64,000 nt of DNA from Devosia yakushimensis (GCF_030159855.1 NZ_BSNG01000003.1:293419-357418), one strand, 5' to 3'; counted from the stretch's first letter, positions 8,088 through 17,599 are shown. Notes: a model not told the origin generated them from the sequence alone. Numbers and translations: made by a program.

Positions 8088-9433
8088 GCCCCACTGCGCG
8101 ACGATCCCTGCGCGGGGTGCTGACCCGCAACATGATCGTCATGCAGGCCATCGTGGTTCTCGCTTTCGTCCTGGCTGCATCCATCCCCATCGTAAACCTG
8201 ATGTCCGGCGAGCAACGCCTCGATGGCTCGGTCGTCGAAGTCATCGCCGCTGCGATCCATCGCGGGCCCGATGGCGCATTGACGGTGACCGAAACCGGCG
8301 ATCTCAGCGAACTCTACGCGGGCTATCCCAACTTCTGGTTTTTCGCCACCGACGGCCAGGGACATCGCGTGAGTGGGGGCATTGTGCCGATAGAATCCAG
8401 TGCGCTTGCCGATAACCTCTCGCGCATCGATTCCGCCAATGTTGCCGATGTGGGCTCACCGGAAACGCCGGTGGCAATCATCCGCCAGCATGGCAGTGCC
8501 GCCGGCAGGCTCTGGATCATTACCGGCGGCGGCCCGCCCTATTATACGGTCGCCATTCTCTTCAATGCCATTTTGAGCCCGGTTTTCGGGATCTTCATCC
8601 TGCTTTTGAGTTCGGCTTCGCTGCTGGTCATTCCGCACTTCGTCAAGCGGCAGCTCAAGGGGCTGGACGATCTGTCCGCCGAGGCGGACGAGATCGACGT
8701 CAAGCAGCGCGGCACGCGTCTGTCGCCCGATCAGGTGCCCAGCGAATTGCAGCCGCTGCTGCGCGCGGTCAACGCGGCCTTCCAGCGGCTCGATGACGGC
8801 ATAGACCGCCAGCATCGCTTCATGGCCGATGCCGCCCATGAGCTGCGCACGCCCATCGCCATCCTGCAGGTCAATCTGGAAATGCTGCCCGAAACCGCCG
8901 ACAAGCAGCGGCTCCTCGTCAACGTGGCCAGGCTCAGCAGCATGACCGATCAATTGCTCGACCTGCAGCGCATGGGCCTGACATCGGCTCCCTTCCAGCG
9001 CCTCGATCTGGTGGAATTGGCGGCCACGGTCACCGCCGATGTAGCCCCCCTGGCGACAGCCGCCGGCGACGAAATCTGCTTCCAGACCGGGGCCGACGCC
9101 GTCCATGTCATGGGCGATCGCGACGCTCTGTCCCGCGCCCTCGCCAATCTCATCCAGAACGCCATCATGCATGGCGGCGATAAGGCCAGGATCAGGGTCG
9201 AAGTTTGCCCCGATGGGCGCTTGCAAGTCGCCGATTCCGGCCCCGGCATCGATCAGGCCGATCGCGAGGAAATCTTCGAGCCCTTCCACCGCGTGGTGCC
9301 CCGCCAGCATGGCGCGGGCCTGGGTCTGAGCATCGTTACCGATATCGTGCGCCACCATCATGGCACCCTGACCCTTGCCGATGCCCCCGAAGGCGGAGCG
9401 CTGTTCGAAATATCGCTCCCGCTGGCTCCGTAG
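8084..9433 (+). CDS. Sensor histidine kinase (EnvZ/QseC-like)
   Basis: 449 residues: a transmembrane helix near 17-37, a periplasmic sensor of about 110 residues, a second helix near 155-180, a HAMP-like linker, HisKA with H252 in DAAHELRTPI, and a HATPase domain with N-box LIQNAIMHGG, G1 box ADSGPGI and G2 box GAGLGLSIV. It forms the partner of the response regulator at 7419-8087. The signal sensed is not evident. It is the last intact backbone gene before the tRNA fragment. Confidence 0.95.
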   Translation: MSPTARRSLRGVLTRNMIVMQAIVVLAFVLAASIPIVNLMSGEQRLDGSVVEVIAAAIHRGPDGALTVTETGDLSELYAGYPNFWFFATDGQGHRVSGGIVPIESSALADNLSRIDSANVADVGSPETPVAIIRQHGSAAGRLWIITGGGPPYYTVAILFNAILSPVFGIFILLLSSASLLVIPHFVKRQLKGLDDLSAEADEIDVKQRGTRLSPDQVPSELQPLLRAVNAAFQRLDDGIDRQHRFMADAAHELRTPIAILQVNLEMLPETADKQRLLVNVARLSSMTDQLLDLQRMGLTSAPFQRLDLVELAATVTADVAPLATAAGDEICFQTGADAVHVMGDRDALSRALANLIQNAIMHGGDKARIRVEVCPDGRLQVADSGPGIDQADREEIFEPFHRVVPRQHGAGLGLSIVTDIVRHHHGTLTLADAPEGGALFEISLPLAP

Positions 9434-9445
9434 CGCCGAAAAAGG

Positions 9446-9484
9446 AAAAGCCCAGCGAACTCACTGAGTTCACTGGGCTTTTTT
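9446..9484. terminator. Strong bidirectional intrinsic terminator
   Basis: AAAGCCCAG-C-GAACTCA (9447-9463) pairs with TGAGTTC-A-CTGGGCTTT (9465-9481), with one mismatch and a single-base loop, flanked by A and T runs on both sides. It can end the kinase operon on the plus strand, and also lies directly behind the CCA end of the tRNA fragment on the minus strand, where it would have ended the original tRNA transcript. Confidence 0.9.
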
Positions 9485-9528
9485 GGTTGCGGGAGCAGGA
9501 TTTGAACCTGCGACCTTCAGGTTATGAG
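9484..9528 (-). other. 3' fragment of a tRNA-Met gene: attachment site of the adjacent integrase
   Basis: On the minus strand this 45-base stretch reads from the anticodon loop (CTCATAA, anticodon CAT) through the variable and T arms (GGTTCAAATCC) to CCA. The 5' half of a tRNA does not follow; sequence diverges after 9528, 185 bases before the integrase start. This is what remains when an integrative element inserts at the 3' end of a tRNA gene: the displaced 3' end stays on this side and the intact gene should be at the other end of the element. Confidence 0.85.
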
Positions 9529-9712
9529 TTTGTTCGAGAAGCTTTGGCCTCGATATCCGGCAGCGCGAAGGGGTACGCTAGAGCACACTAACAATATGTT
9601 TTTGTTGACCTATTCTTCTGGCCTGCCTACCATTTTATGCGAGCAGGGACGCGGCGATGCGCTCCCTATTGATTCCGATTTGATTCCGGAACTCCGGTGG
9701 TAGGGAGCACCC

Positions 9713-10900
9713 ATGACCAAAATCACGAAACGTTCCGTCGATGCTGCTTTGCCTGCCGCAAAAGAGTTCTTCCTCTGGGATAGCGAATTGAAAGGCTTCG
9801 GCCTCCGCATTTATCCGTCAGGACGAAAGATGTATCTAGCCCAGTTTCGCGCCAGCGGGCGCCTACGCCGGGTCAACATCGGGCTGCACGGCGCAGTCAC
9901 GCCAGAGATCGCTCGCACCGAAGCAATGAGGCATCTCTCACAAGCGCGACTGGGTGCAGATCCCGCAGGCGAGCGTGATCGGCGCAAAGCGAGTCCTACC
10001 ATGAAGGAGTTCGGACAGCGCTTTCTTGATGAGCATGTCGCTTCGCACTGCAAACCCTCAACCCACGCTGAGTACAAGCGGTCGGTCGAGATCTTCATCA
10101 ATCCGAAGCTCGGGTCTCATCGCGTCATCGACATCACTCGCGCCGATGTCGTCGAATTGCATCACTCCATGAAGGCAACCCCCTATCAGGCCAATCGAAC
10201 CTTGGGTGTCCTCTCGGTCATGTTCACGGTTGCCCATACTTGGGGCGTTCGCGCTGATGGCGTGAACCCCTGCTGGAAAATCAAGCGATACAAGGAAGTG
10301 AAGCGTGAACGATACCTCACCCCTGGCGAACTTGCTCGGCTCGGACAGGTATTGCGGGAGGCAGATGGGGAGCGCGAGGCCGCAAGCTGTATCCAACTTC
10401 TTCTGCTGACAGGATGTCGCCTCGGCGAGATTCAGACCCTCAAGTGGGACTACGTCGACCTCGAAGCTGGCCTCCTTCGTCTTCCTGACTCCAAGAGTGG
10501 CGCAAAGCTGGTTGCCATCGGCCAGGCAGTAATCGAGGTGTTCAAGACCATCCCGAAGGTCAAGAATAATCCGTATGTCATCACTGGCACTGTTGAGGGC
10601 CAGCACCTGACCGACATGCAGAAGCCCTGGCGCCGATTGCGCAAACGCGCTGGAATGAACGAACTTCGTATCCACGATCTCCGGCACTCCTTCGCGTCAG
10701 ATGCCCTGCAACTCGGTGAGGACCTGACTATGATTGGGAGACTATTGGGGCACACGCAGATCCAGACCACTGCGCGATACGCGCACCTCAAGACAGATCC
10801 GATAAGAGCGGCGGCCAATAAGGTAGCGGACGCTATCGCGCTAGCCCTAACACTCCCCGCCAACGCGAAGAACGAGGCGGACCTGGATACGGCGGCCTGA
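9713..10900 (+). CDS. Tyrosine-type integrase (P4-like, DUF4102 family)
   Basis: 395 residues. The N-terminal arm-binding domain (about 1-90) has the DUF4102 pattern FLWDSELKGFGLRIYPSG, a SAM-like core-binding domain follows (100-190), then the catalytic domain with R236 (TGCRLGE), H321-R324 (HDLRHSF), H347 (LGHTQ) and nucleophile Y356 (TTARYAH); all catalytic positions are intact. It starts 185 bases from the tRNA-Met fragment and points away from it, so it should catalyse integration and excision of the element that begins at 9484. No excisionase is seen nearby. Confidence 0.95.
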   Translation: MTKITKRSVDAALPAAKEFFLWDSELKGFGLRIYPSGRKMYLAQFRASGRLRRVNIGLHGAVTPEIARTEAMRHLSQARLGADPAGERDRRKASPTMKEFGQRFLDEHVASHCKPSTHAEYKRSVEIFINPKLGSHRVIDITRADVVELHHSMKATPYQANRTLGVLSVMFTVAHTWGVRADGVNPCWKIKRYKEVKRERYLTPGELARLGQVLREADGEREAASCIQLLLLTGCRLGEIQTLKWDYVDLEAGLLRLPDSKSGAKLVAIGQAVIEVFKTIPKVKNNPYVITGTVEGQHLTDMQKPWRRLRKRAGMNELRIHDLRHSFASDALQLGEDLTMIGRLLGHTQIQTTARYAHLKTDPIRAAANKVADAIALALTLPANAKNEADLDTAA

Positions 10901-11056
10901 AGCCACCCCCTTCCCCAAATTGGACTCTGACGTCTGAAAGGGGGTGGTAAACAGACTGTCCGCTTTCAGCGCCACGACAGTAAACTGCAGCCACCCGGGA
11001 GACAATGGCCGGCACGTGATCGCAGATTCCCAACTTTCAGAACGAATTTTAATTCT

Positions 11057-11273
11057 TGGCGACGGCATCTTCACAGTTCAATGCCTTGCCGGCCTGTATC
11101 AGGTCGGAATGACGTCGACCTGGAACATGCCGGAAACGAGCTTTCCACCGAGCCGGTGCGAAACGGCGAGTGGCTCCACTCGTCATAGCTGACAAGGTGC
11201 TTCGGGTTCAGCGCCGACTTGAGGTTGGACTTTGCCAGGTGTCGACAACAGCGGTGCGCAGGTCGCCACTGGT
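11057..11273 (-). pseudogene. Decayed fragment of an M24 peptidase gene, paralogous to 21731-21953
   Basis: On the minus strand this reads KSNLKSAL, HLVSYDEWSHSP and, after small deletions that shift the frame, VDVIPT-like and GRQGIEL-like remnants. The intact gene at 20787-22148 has KSNLKSALNPGHLVSYDEW and DVIPTPMPAGKALNCEDA in the same order. The DNA is similar over the whole stretch with several one-base indels. No start, no complete domain. The rest of 10901-11577 (677 bases between integrase and permease) holds nothing I can support. Confidence 0.85.
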
Positions 11274-11577
11274 AAAGTCGAAGCACGGTTCTCGTTTTTC
11301 TTTCTCGACGAGGTTGGGAGAGGTCGATGAGGACTCGCGGGATACAAAGCGAGTCTAAGCTCTAGACTTTCCGTTGAGGCGACCTGATAGAGCCGACATC
11401 AATCCTGGTTGCTGCAACCGATCGAACGCGACGCGCCATTGTCGTTTCCGGGTACCGGTAGCGTCCTTCTCATCCGGCGGAGCCTTCGGGTTTGCCCATG
11501 CGCCCCTCACCTGGCTTTGCATACACACCTCCCGCGTTCAATGAACACGCCCGATGCGCTGAAGAAACGCTTTGGAG

Positions 11578-12402
11578 TCATTTTCCGGCTCCACCCAACA
11601 GTCCGCGAACGAAGGATTTCTGGAATAGCAGGTAGGCCGCCATTACCGGAATGATCGACACAACCGTCGAAGCCATGAGTGGTCCGTATTCAACTTGCAG
11701 GCTACTGGCAAAACCTGAAATCGCAACGGTGGCTGGACGTGCAATGTCACTCGTGGTCAGCGTAATTGCGAAAAGCAGATCGTTCCAGATTGCCCGGCTT
11801 TGAATGATGGCCAGCGCAGCAAGGCCCGAAGCCGATGCAGGCAACAGCAACTTCCAAAAGTAGAGATTAGGACTGCAGCCATCGATGAGGGCGGCCTCGT
11901 ACATTGAGCGGGGTACCGAGGCAAAGAAATTACGCATGAAGAAGGTGCAGAACGGCACCGCATAGGCAGTGTGGACGAGCCACATGCCCGGAATGGTGTC
12001 GTAGAGACCGATCTTCTGAATCAGGAAAAACAGCGGGATTTGCACGATCTGAAAAGGGACCAGCATGCCGGTCAGAAGGATGAAGTACACCACCTTTCCG
12101 CTGGACCCTCGCATGTAGGCCAGCGGATATCCAGCGATCGCACCGATCAGAAGGGACAGCACGACGGCGGGCACCGTGATCAGGATCGAATTGAGGAAGG
12201 TTCGACCGGCGCGCTGGAACGCTATCGCATAATTTTCCCAATAGAGCTGGCTCGGGATGGAAAGGACCCGTGTGATTTCCGACGGCGTTTTGAACGAGGT
12301 CAGGAATGCAATGAGAAGCGGCGCCATGAAGATGACGGCCATGCCAATCAGCACGGTTCGCGTGAGGATCGTCTGGCGTTGTTCGATGGATGAGGAGCTC
12401 AT
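11578..12402 (-). CDS. Carbohydrate ABC transporter permease (MalG/UgpE type)
   Basis: 274 residues with six transmembrane segments. The EAA loop is visible as MYEAALIDGCSPNLYFWKLL, marking the ATPase contact site. C-terminal RGLLGGAGK resembles MalG-type ends. It forms the inner-membrane channel together with the permease encoded by 12402-13307, whose stop it overlaps by one base, the binding protein at 13384 and probably the ATPase at 17622. The first hydrophobic segment begins at about residue 10. Confidence 0.93.
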   Translation of the reverse strand: MSSSSIEQRQTILTRTVLIGMAVIFMAPLLIAFLTSFKTPSEITRVLSIPSQLYWENYAIAFQRAGRTFLNSILITVPAVVLSLLIGAIAGYPLAYMRGSSGKVVYFILLTGMLVPFQIVQIPLFFLIQKIGLYDTIPGMWLVHTAYAVPFCTFFMRNFFASVPRSMYEAALIDGCSPNLYFWKLLLPASASGLAALAIIQSRAIWNDLLFAITLTTSDIARPATVAISGFASSLQVEYGPLMASTVVSIIPVMAAYLLFQKSFVRGLLGGAGK

Positions 12403-13307
12403 TATTCTGCCTCGCTGTCCTGAACACGCCGGGACATGTAGACGATGTAGGGCATGATGATGATGCCGGCGATGATGAAGAGATAGACCGCGACGGCCGA
12501 TGCACGGCCCATGTCAAAACGTCCGAATGCCAAATCGTACATTTGCGTCGCCAGCACTTCTGACGAGTATGCAGGTCCGCCTTTGGTCATGGACCAGACG
12601 ACGTCGAACAGGCGCATGGCGTCGATCGCAGCCATGCCGAGCACAATGATCGTCGATGGCCAGAGCAGCGGGAAACTGACTTTCCAAAACACCTGCCAAG
12701 GTGTCGCCCCCTCAATGCGTGCCGCCTCGACGCATTCGGTGGGAATATTCCTGAGGCCAGCAAAAAATACGAGAAACGCAAAGCCCGTTGTCCACCATGC
12801 GACAGCGCCCATCAGCGAGAAGTTCACGACCGATGGATCGCCGAGCCAGTTTTGAGCGAAGCTCCCCAATCCCAGCAGGTTCATAACCGTCGTGACCAGG
12901 CCGTTGTCGGGTTCGTACATCCAGCGCCAGATGGCGGCGACGGCTACGGCGGGAATGGTGAACGGCAGAAAGAAAATGATGCGGAATGCTTTCTCGCCGC
13001 GGATGCCGCGATCGAGGATAGCCGCCAAGAGCAGACCGATGCCGGTGGGCACGATCAGCATGAACACAACCCACAGGATGTTGTTGAACACCGCATGAAG
13101 AAAGCGCGGCTGGCCCGCCAGCACTGTGTAATTGGTTATGCCGATGAAGCGCATGCGAGGCGAGAAGCCATCCCAGTCGTGCAGCGACAGGCTAATGCTG
13201 GAAATGACCGGATAAATGTAGAAAGTGACGAACAGAATCGCCGGCAACGCCAGGAAGGCAATGTGGGTCCAGTCCGTTCGTGTCAGGCGGCTTTTTGGTT
13301 GGGCCAT
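12402..13307 (-). CDS. Carbohydrate ABC transporter permease (MalF/UgpA type)
   Basis: 301 residues, six transmembrane helices. The EAA motif is ECVEAARIEGATPWQVFWKV at about 205-225. The N-terminus starts MAQPKSRLTRTDWTHIAFLA. It is the second gene of a binding protein-permease-permease operon on the minus strand, separated from the binding-protein gene by a hairpin and from the second permease by a one-base overlap. The same gene order recurs at 61661-64000. Confidence 0.93.
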   Translation of the reverse strand: MAQPKSRLTRTDWTHIAFLALPAILFVTFYIYPVISSISLSLHDWDGFSPRMRFIGITNYTVLAGQPRFLHAVFNNILWVVFMLIVPTGIGLLLAAILDRGIRGEKAFRIIFFLPFTIPAVAVAAIWRWMYEPDNGLVTTVMNLLGLGSFAQNWLGDPSVVNFSLMGAVAWWTTGFAFLVFFAGLRNIPTECVEAARIEGATPWQVFWKVSFPLLWPSTIIVLGMAAIDAMRLFDVVWSMTKGGPAYSSEVLATQMYDLAFGRFDMGRASAVAVYLFIIAGIIIMPYIVYMSRRVQDSEAE

Positions 13308-13340
13308 CGGATTGCTATCGTCTCGCTTGAGGCGGAATAA

Positions 13341-13370
13341 GAGGGGCGACGCCCGAAAGCGCCGCCCCTC
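13341..13370 (-). terminator. Intercistronic hairpin behind the binding-protein gene
   Basis: GAGGGGCG-A-CGC pairs with GCG-C-CGCCCCTC around a CCGAAA loop, 14 bases behind the stop of the binding-protein gene and 34 bases before the permease start. No T run follows on the minus strand, so it is more likely an mRNA-stabilising or attenuating stem that raises binding-protein yield than a full terminator. Confidence 0.6.
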
Positions 13371-13383
13371 CGGGAGGATCAGT

Positions 13384-14652
13384 TCACCACTTGATGAAAG
13401 CGTTCTCGGCCAGAGCTTCCTGGCGGAAACCTTCCAGCGTCGAGATCATCTCGGACTTGACGGCGTCAGACGGATCGATGGCAAAGCGCTCGATCTGAAC
13501 GCCGAATTCGGTGCCAAGATCAGTGGGGAGAAGGAAGAAGAGGTTCGGCAGCACCGCATTGTTGGCCGAGGCCTCGGAGAACTGGCGCGTGAAGGTCGCT
13601 CCGGCGTATCCGTAAACGGCCGGATCAACGTTGATGTTGGGCGCCAGCGAGCCCTTCAAGGTTGCAAAAGCGGCCTGACCTTCGGGGGTGGTCGCCGCCT
13701 TGATGAATTCGTCAGCGGCGGCAACGCCAGGACCTTCAGGAACGGCAAGAACGTCCATCTGGAAGATCGACTTACCGACGGTACCGGGGGCCTGGAACAT
13801 GTCGAAGCCTTCCCCGGCCTTGAACCCAGCTCCTTCCATGTAGCCGGCGGCCCAGATACCCATCATGAACATGCCGGTATTGCCGTTGACGAGGTCGTCA
13901 GCTGTCTGCGTCCAGGTCTTGCCGCTCCAGTTCTTGGCGTAGCAGGAGACCATGCTGTCGCGGTAGAGATCGAGAGCCTCGCTGAACTCAGGGCTGTCGA
14001 AGCCGAGTTCGCCGCTGGCCATCTTGTAATATCCGTCTTCGCCGAGCACCGAAACCAAGGCTGCGTAGAAGTTGTAGAGGCTCCAGAAAGTGCCACCGGC
14101 ATTGCCGAGCGGTTCATAGCCAGCTGTGCGCAGTGCGTCACAAGCGGCGGTAAAGCTCGCCCAGTCTGTCGGGACTTCGATGCCGGCCTTTTCGAATGCT
14201 TCCTTGTTGTAAAAAACGTTGTTGATCAGCGAGAGATCGAACGGCACGCCGAAGGGCACGCCCTCCACCTTGACCACGCGCTGCACGCCTTCCGGGAAAA
14301 TCTTGTCGCCATCGATGGCTGCCCAAACATCGGTCAGTGGGTGGAGCTGGCCACCGTCTGCAAAGGTCTTGAGCTCGAATGCCATCGAGCTCTGATAAAG
14401 CGCTGGTGGTCGGCCGCCAAGGAAAGCAGTCTGCAGCTGGCGGCGCAGTTCAACCACATTGCCCGGAATCACGACGCCGGAGAACTCATATTGGTCGGTG
14501 GCGGAATTAGCCGCATCAATCAATGCATTCATGCCGGCGAGCTCGGAACCGGCGGCATAATAGTGCCAAATCTCGTTATTTTCCTGGGCCTGGACAGCGG
14601 TCGTCGCAAGCATCGCGAGGCCGAGGGCGGCCAACCAGTTTGATTTTTTCAT
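13384..14652 (-). CDS. Extracellular solute-binding protein of a carbohydrate ABC transporter (family 1)
   Basis: 422 residues from the ATG at 14652 (GGTAGGG upstream); the open frame 25 codons further upstream lacks such a site. A Sec signal peptide MKKSNWLAALGLAMLATTAV ends in VQAQ. The body has family-1 features: VVIPGNVVELRRQL, LSLINNVFYNKEAFEKAGIE and GNTGMFMMGIWAAGYM. It captures the substrate in the periplasm for the permeases downstream. Its C-terminal end is clearly related to that of the protein at 63419-64000, so the two transporters are paralogous. Substrate unknown; the neighbourhood suggests a modified sugar or glycoside. Confidence 0.92.
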   Translation of the reverse strand: MKKSNWLAALGLAMLATTAVQAQENNEIWHYYAAGSELAGMNALIDAANSATDQYEFSGVVIPGNVVELRRQLQTAFLGGRPPALYQSSMAFELKTFADGGQLHPLTDVWAAIDGDKIFPEGVQRVVKVEGVPFGVPFDLSLINNVFYNKEAFEKAGIEVPTDWASFTAACDALRTAGYEPLGNAGGTFWSLYNFYAALVSVLGEDGYYKMASGELGFDSPEFSEALDLYRDSMVSCYAKNWSGKTWTQTADDLVNGNTGMFMMGIWAAGYMEGAGFKAGEGFDMFQAPGTVGKSIFQMDVLAVPEGPGVAAADEFIKAATTPEGQAAFATLKGSLAPNINVDPAVYGYAGATFTRQFSEASANNAVLPNLFFLLPTDLGTEFGVQIERFAIDPSDAVKSEMISTLEGFRQEALAENAFIKW

Positions 14653-14881
14653 GTTCCCTACCTTCTGCGGCCATAAGGCCTTCCCTACCGCGTGAATAAT
14701 CTTCACACCAGAAAAAATCTGAGACATGGGCCGAAAAAAGTCAACAGGTTAGGCAGTCACACTCGGGTGCAATATTTTTATGCACGCACAAACTGCCGAG
14801 AATACTAGGTTTTTTTCCTTTTTTGTTCGATCTTCCAATTTCGGCCTGGCGCACCGTATTGACCGAGCTAGAATCCTCTGG

Positions 14882-14905
14882 TTATTTTTCTTTGTGCCAG
14901 AATAA
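14882..14905. promoter_or_regulatory. Possible operator before the ROK regulator
   Basis: TTATT (14882-14886) and AATAA (14901-14905) form a short inverted repeat with a 14-base spacer, 14 bases before the GTG start of the ROK gene in the divergent control region. AT-rich inverted repeats of this kind are bound by ROK repressors such as NagC/Mlc. Weak evidence. Confidence 0.3.
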
Positions 14906-14918
14906 AAAGGGGTCGGGA

Positions 14919-16079
14919 GTGGATCGGCTGTTTCTGCGGCGCTACCACGCCAGTGCAATTTTTCATCGGATCCGCCTGGAACCGGGCATCTCCCAGCGCG
15001 AGATCATCGAGCGCACGAAGTTCGACAAATCCGCTGTCTCCTCGATCGTAAACAGCTTCGCTGAGCGTGGCCTTGTGGAGCGCCACGTCAAAGCTGGCGA
15101 ACGGGGCCGAGGCAGGCCTTCGGAAGGCCTGATCATTTCTCCGAATTCCGGCATGTTGGTTGGTGTCGAGGTGGAAGCGACCGAGATCATCTTTGTCGCT
15201 TGCGGTCTTGATGGTTCAGTATCGGCTAAGCTGGTGCTTCCCTTCGACGGCGCCGCAGAAGGCGTCGAGAAGTTTATCGCCGATGGCGTCGACCAGGTGG
15301 TTGGACAGTCAGGTTCCAAGGCGCGCGTTCTTGGTATCGGCGTTTCCTTGCCCGGCCTTCTAAACTCCGAGGGCCAGCTCATTCACGTGCCGGCACTCGG
15401 TTGGCGTGACTTGGACATCTATTCCCGATTGAAAGGCGCATGTGCGGCGCCAGTCTATGTCGGCAACGACGGTAAGGCCGCCGCTATGGCCGAGCAGATG
15501 TTCGGCGCGTGTATCGATATGGAGAACTTCATCTACCTGTTCTCCGGATCTGGCGTCGGTGGCGGGCTATTTCTGGATGGCGCGATTTATCAGGGCGCAG
15601 GCGGTTTGGCTGGGGAGCTGGGCCATATCAAGATCGTACCGCAAGGTCGGTTCTGCACATGTGGCGCCTCCGGCTGCCTTTCGGCTTATTTGTCGGCACC
15701 CTCGCTCATTGAGGAGATTGCCCGCCTTGGTAGCGTCCGCCCTCGCTCTTTCGACGAGATCATGAAGATGGCTGAGGCCGGCAATTCGGTTGTCCTCAAT
15801 GTCCTCGATCACGCTGGCGACGTCCTGGGTTCGGCGGTCTCGAGCCTGATCAGCATTTTCAATCCACCGGTGGTCCTGCTTGGCGGCGATATCGCCATTG
15901 CCGCTCCTTACCTCACAAGTTCTCTTGATCGAGCGCTTCAACGCCTCACCCACCCAGCGATGTTCGCACGCAGCATCGTCAAGTTCGCGGACCCCAACCT
16001 TGAGGGGCCCCGCCTAGGCGGCGTGGCACTGGCTTTGGATGGCGTCACCGACATCCAAACCTCCCACGTCCTTCCCTGA
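14919..16079 (+). CDS. ROK-family transcriptional repressor
   Basis: 386 residues from the GTG at 14919, preceded by AAGGGG; chosen because the paralogue at 56534 starts at the equivalent position and the upstream 32 codons are poorly protein-like. An N-terminal winged HTH (ISQREIIERTKFDKSAVSSI, 21-60) precedes the actin-like ROK domain with GVGVSLPG-type and GELGHIK motifs and the zinc cluster CTCGASGCLSAY. ROK repressors release DNA when binding a sugar or sugar phosphate. It is divergent from the ABC operon and upstream of M81, so it likely controls both. Confidence 0.9.
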   Translation: MDRLFLRRYHASAIFHRIRLEPGISQREIIERTKFDKSAVSSIVNSFAERGLVERHVKAGERGRGRPSEGLIISPNSGMLVGVEVEATEIIFVACGLDGSVSAKLVLPFDGAAEGVEKFIADGVDQVVGQSGSKARVLGIGVSLPGLLNSEGQLIHVPALGWRDLDIYSRLKGACAAPVYVGNDGKAAAMAEQMFGACIDMENFIYLFSGSGVGGGLFLDGAIYQGAGGLAGELGHIKIVPQGRFCTCGASGCLSAYLSAPSLIEEIARLGSVRPRSFDEIMKMAEAGNSVVLNVLDHAGDVLGSAVSSLISIFNPPVVLLGGDIAIAAPYLTSSLDRALQRLTHPAMFARSIVKFADPNLEGPRLGGVALALDGVTDIQTSHVLP

Positions 16080-16105
16080 CCATTTTGTCTCCAGAAAGCA
16101 TCCTC

Positions 16106-17599
16106 ATGCGTCTCGCAATCGTAGGCCTCTCCATCGAAATCATGTTGTCGTCGCCGGCCATAACCGGCGTTGACGCACTCCAGCTCTACGACGCTCAGCA
16201 AATGCGCGACGGAGATCTGTGGATGGTTCGCGGCATGCTCCAACGGATTGGCGAGGAGACCGATATTGAGGCAGTTCCCCTCTATTGGGCGACCGCCTTG
16301 CCCGGCGGAATGATGACCGCAGATGCGTATGAAATGGTCAAGCAAAAGACCTTGAAGCTCCTGGCCGAAGCCCAGGACCTCGATGGTGTTCTGATCGTCA
16401 ACCATGGCGCCCTGGAAGTTGAGGGGCTCGATGCAGACGCGGACTCGGATTTCGTTTCGGCAATTCGTGCGCAGGTTGGCCCAGATCTGCCGATCGGCGT
16501 ATCGCTCGATCTTCATGGCGATATGACGCCAGAATTGCTCGATGCTGGCACCGTTTTTTCCGTCTTGCGAACTGCCCCCCATCGTGACGACAAATCAACT
16601 GGCTATCGCGCCGCCGATCAGCTTATTCGGGTCATCCGGAAGGGTTTGAAGCCCAAGAAGGTCGCAGTCAGCCTGCCAATCCTCATACCCGGCGAAACCG
16701 CCGTAACGGCTCTGGCCCCGGCCAATCACCTTTATGGAAGTCTGCCAAAATACGACAGCGTGCCCGGGATGATGGAAGCCAACATCCTCGTCGGCTTTGC
16801 CTGGAACGACCGCCCTTGGACAAAGTGCACAGCCTTTGCCGTGAGCGAGGACAGCGTGGAACTGGCCCAGGAGCAAGCAACGAAGCTTGCCCATGCCATC
16901 TGGGCTGCCCATGAGGAATTTATCCTCCGCATGGAAACCGCCGAGGTCGATGAAGGGCTAGAGCTCGCGCTCAACAGTCCACAGCGTCCCGTATACGTGT
17001 CGGATTCCGGCGACAACACCACCGCCGGCGCTGCCGGCGAACTGACCTATGTGCTCCAATCGGCTCTTCGCCTCGGTGCAAACGAAGACATCATCATCGC
17101 CGGCATTACCGCACCGGAAACGGTAGCTCAACTCAACGCAGCCGGTGCCGGCGCTGAAGTCGAAATCGCCCTTGGCGCCGAGCATTGGTCGCGTCCGACC
17201 ACCGACGAGAAAATGAAGGTCAAGGTTGAGGCCTGCGGTGAATATCTGGATCTGAGTGGCTTCCAGCCTTATCGCTCACGCGAAGCAGCATGGGCGAAGG
17301 TTCGGATCGGCAATGTCGTGGCCACCTTCCATGCCCGTCCCATCGGCATTACGACACCCGAGCACTTCCGATCGATGGGCATCGATCCGCTGGCTCACAA
17401 GGTTTACGTCGTCAAGTTGGGCTACCTGCACCCGCGCATCGAAGACATTGCGGCCAGGCACATTCTGCTCCTCAGCGACGGCGTGTCCCAGCTCGATCTT
17501 TCGCGGCTGACCTGGGAGCGGTTGTCCCGCCCTGCTTGGCCACTCGACAAGAATTTTGACTGGGCGCCCGCAGGCAACACCTACGGCGACGCTTCGTAA
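16106..17599 (+). CDS. M81 family metallopeptidase (MlrC-like)
   Basis: 497 residues from MRLAIVGLSIE (an in-frame ATG lies 7 codons upstream). It matches the M81/DUF1485 layout: an N-terminal domain with LIVNHGALEVEG and GVSLDLHGDM (metal-binding D and H), RTAPHRD, and a C-terminal domain starting VYVSDSGDNTTAGAAGE. The founding member MlrC cleaves the linear tetrapeptide left from microcystin; most homologues lie in sugar or amino-acid ABC operons and their true substrates are unknown. Here it is the first gene behind the ROK regulator and precedes the transporter ATPase by 22 bases. Confidence 0.88.
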   Translation: MRLAIVGLSIEIMLSSPAITGVDALQLYDAQQMRDGDLWMVRGMLQRIGEETDIEAVPLYWATALPGGMMTADAYEMVKQKTLKLLAEAQDLDGVLIVNHGALEVEGLDADADSDFVSAIRAQVGPDLPIGVSLDLHGDMTPELLDAGTVFSVLRTAPHRDDKSTGYRAADQLIRVIRKGLKPKKVAVSLPILIPGETAVTALAPANHLYGSLPKYDSVPGMMEANILVGFAWNDRPWTKCTAFAVSEDSVELAQEQATKLAHAIWAAHEEFILRMETAEVDEGLELALNSPQRPVYVSDSGDNTTAGAAGELTYVLQSALRLGANEDIIIAGITAPETVAQLNAAGAGAEVEIALGAEHWSRPTTDEKMKVKVEACGEYLDLSGFQPYRSREAAWAKVRIGNVVATFHARPIGITTPEHFRSMGIDPLAHKVYVVKLGYLHPRIEDIAARHILLLSDGVSQLDLSRLTWERLSRPAWPLDKNFDWAPAGNTYGDAS

